A DNA stretch of 37,978 bases from the NCBI GenBank assembly GCA_017610325.1, contig JAFCCF010000004.1, positions 1 through 37,978 of the forward strand, in the 5' to 3' direction. Shown one piece after another: positions 35,878-37,978 of the stretch; positions within the stretch are counted from its first letter, which is position 1, and each line of letters opens with the position of its first letter. A program made the translations under genes and the position numbers. The notes beneath the pieces are model-generated. The model saw nothing but the letters and a program-made list of their open reading frames with translations. It made no database searches and was not told the origin of the DNA. Source of the DNA: Candidatus Aminicenantota bacterium. GTDB lineage: Archaea; Nanobdellota; Nanobdellia; Woesearchaeales; JAFCCF01.

Positions 35878-37978
35878 TTGAAATTATTTTGGGTGAATGA
35901 AAAAGAGAGGAGTAGAGTTCTGAGTTCATTAGTTGACAAACCATCATGTTTAGCAAGTTCTGGGGAGGAGAGGGCAAAACCACCAAAACTTTTTTCTTTC
36001 TCTTCTCTAGGATTTTCTAAAAAATCACAGCTCAGATCTTTGTTTTTAATAAGCATATTTATTTTCATAGTCCTAATTGTATTATCATCATCTTCTATGG
36101 TAAATGCTGTCAGGTGTACAACAAACATTACATCGGGTAATGTGTGGATTATAAGACCCAGCGGTGCACTGACTTCTATTTCAGCTAGTGATCTAACTTT
36201 AAATGTAACCACAGCTGAGAACTGCAGCGAGGTTAATACCACCTGGTACCACACATATACCAAAGACTGCCAGGAAGAGGGAGACTACATGGTATATGTG
36301 CATTTGTTTCCAGAAGCTTCGATACTTGATGCTCCAGGCATTAGTGATAGGGGAGGATATATCGAGATTCCTGGTTTTGAAAACTGGACATCATCTTCTG
36401 ATGCAGCTCAGTGGCTGGAAAATGGCTCTGTTGTTGCTGCCCAGAATACAACAAATGTCAAGAAGGGTACCTACAGTGTGAAGCTGACTGGAGGTACTAC
36501 ACAGAATATCATACAGAACGGCGAGGGCGATGATAACTCTCATCTTGATTCTCTTCCAGTTGGAAATTATACCTTTATAATCTGGGCATATAACCCCAAT
36601 GAGCAGACAAAGTTCTCTGTTTGGTACAGCGGCGCATATCATGATGTAACTATACCCACAAATGACGGGTTTACAAAGTATAAGCATAACTTTGAACTGG
36701 AATCCATCTCAGATGTTGAAATCCACCTTTATGCAAACACCAATGGTGTCTACTATGATGAGGTTTACCTGTATGATGTTCTTAAGTGGGGCTGGTCAAC
36801 TGTAACAACATATAACATTAACTGGGATGGTGACAGCTCGGATTGTGAGTGCAAGGTTGGTGCTGGCAGGTGGAATATTGGCGGCATAGCCAATTGCTGC
36901 GGCGATGATGGTAGTGAATACAAGGAAACAAAAGCCTGCGATAATTCAGACGGCAGCATACTTCCTACACCATACTCCTGCACAACATCTTCATCAGATG
37001 ATGCATGCTGTGACGCTTCAACAGATTGCGTGCATTCAAGCACCTGTTACAACTCAGGAACACATGCAACTGATACAGATAGCAATGGAGATGATGAATA
37101 TTGCTTATCTGGAACCTGGTATGACTGCTATGATACTGGAGATTGTGACCCAGCAGGTGAGAATGCTTACACTGAGTCAAATAATCCGTGCGCTGATGGC
37201 AATGAATGCCATGAATCATGCTCATCAAATGACTGCATATATGAGAGGAATGCAGGTTATGGTGACTGCGATGCCAGCGCAGGCTGTTATAGCTCAAATT
37301 GCATCCAGGATACAAATTATGCAACACAGTTCATTGGAGCAGGCATGTGCGATGCAAGCACAGGAGCAATCTGTACAGCAGGTGCAACTGATGGTTATGA
37401 TGTGTGCGTTGCCTCTGGCACCTGCTTGGTTGACCATGACTATGACGATAACATGGCTGACTGTACAGGTGCTTTGTGTATCAAGAGCAGTGGCACCTCA
37501 TTTGACGTTGATAATGATGGTGATACAGATTACTGCAACAGCGGAGTGTGGGTTGATTGCAACTCTGACTCAAACTGCCTAGTAGGCAGCTACTGTACTT
37601 CCAACAATTGCGCTGGCTTGTCAACTCCAACACTAAGCTCAGTAACTGCACAAACAGACCAGCCATTAAACTCAGAGCTTGGCAAGATAATCGCGTCATG
37701 GACAGGCTCCCTTCCATCTGGCTATGAGTACAATCTTGAGGAAACAAGTCCAACTGCTGTAACAAGATATTATGGAACCTCAACATCTTACACAAACTCA
37801 AGCCTGCTCAACAACACAAGATACTGCTACAGGGTTAGGATACAGGACACACAATCCTCACCATCGCATTACACAGCATGGTCATCCACTGTGTGCAACA
37901 TCACAAAAGACAGGGCAGGCCCTGTATCGCCTAACTTAATCCCTGGCGCACTAGAAGGAATCGTATCATACTGGGACT
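35878..37978 (+). CDS. Large Cys-rich secreted/surface protein, 3' truncated by window edge (not in ORF track)
   Basis: Own reading from TTG 35878: MKLFWVNEKERSRV...SLFLISIFIFIVLIVLSSSSMVNAVRCTTNITSGNVW...; Cys-rich middle CHESCSSNDCIYERNAGYGDCDASAGC; FN3-like end; frame open to the edge. AAGAGG upstream of TTG. Confidence 0.75.
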   Translation, partial: MKLFWVNEKERSRVLSSLVDKPSCLASSGEERAKPPKLFSFSSLGFSKKSQLRSLFLISIFIFIVLIVLSSSSMVNAVRCTTNITSGNVWIIRPSGALTSISASDLTLNVTTAENCSEVNTTWYHTYTKDCQEEGDYMVYVHLFPEASILDAPGISDRGGYIEIPGFENWTSSSDAAQWLENGSVVAAQNTTNVKKGTYSVKLTGGTTQNIIQNGEGDDNSHLDSLPVGNYTFIIWAYNPNEQTKFSVWYSGAYHDVTIPTNDGFTKYKHNFELESISDVEIHLYANTNGVYYDEVYLYDVLKWGWSTVTTYNINWDGDSSDCECKVGAGRWNIGGIANCCGDDGSEYKETKACDNSDGSILPTPYSCTTSSSDDACCDASTDCVHSSTCYNSGTHATDTDSNGDDEYCLSGTWYDCYDTGDCDPAGENAYTESNNPCADGNECHESCSSNDCIYERNAGYGDCDASAGCYSSNCIQDTNYATQFIGAGMCDASTGAICTAGATDGYDVCVASGTCLVDHDYDDNMADCTGALCIKSSGTSFDVDNDGDTDYCNSGVWVDCNSDSNCLVGSYCTSNNCAGLSTPTLSSVTAQTDQPLNSELGKIIASWTGSLPSGYEYNLEETSPTAVTRYYGTSTSYTNSSLLNNTRYCYRVRIQDTQSSPSHYTAWSSTVCNITKDRAGPVSPNLIPGALEGIVSYWD

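Noticed and set aside
36905-37582. 225-aa ORF MMVVNTRKQKPAIIQ... on plus strand
   Set aside because: Off-frame within the Cys-rich surface protein frame that is open from 35878 to the end.

Overview
This looks like an archaeal (probably DPANN-like) accessory region. Coding assignments come from reading motifs by eye; no searches were run. The centre of the window (about 8.8-18.2 kb) appears to be a radical-SAM peptide/protein-maturation locus. A rightward gene encodes a roughly 930-aa repeat protein in which about 100 cysteines all sit in H-x-N-C motifs (HSNC, HDNC, HNNC, HTNC). It is followed at once by an A24-like (prepilin-type) peptidase. Divergent from it is a leftward cluster with two HxsD-like small proteins, an HxsB-like radical SAM/SPASM maturase, two paralogous 323-aa radical SAM proteins (possibly HxsC-like) and a degenerate methyltransferase. 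This resembles the His-Xaa-Ser (Hxs) system, but with an H-x-N-C substrate, and is the best candidate for a previously undescribed system. Including the flanks, 11 radical SAM genes lie within about 26 kb, three of them B12-binding type and one fused to a GT9-like glycosyltransferase. They sit with GT2, GT-C/PMT, YfhO-like, DUF2079, polysaccharide-deacetylase-like and RfaE/HldE-type nucleotidyltransferase genes. The right part is a toxin-antitoxin island (VapBC-like, MNT/HEPN-like, AbiE-like, orphan RHH) and then the 5' part of a large Cys-rich secreted surface protein. Noncoding items include three 60-bp hairpin repeats upstream of the repeat gene, a leader with mutually exclusive hairpins before 18361, two related long palindromes, and a shared promoter-proximal element. 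No rRNA, tRNA or CRISPR was recognised.
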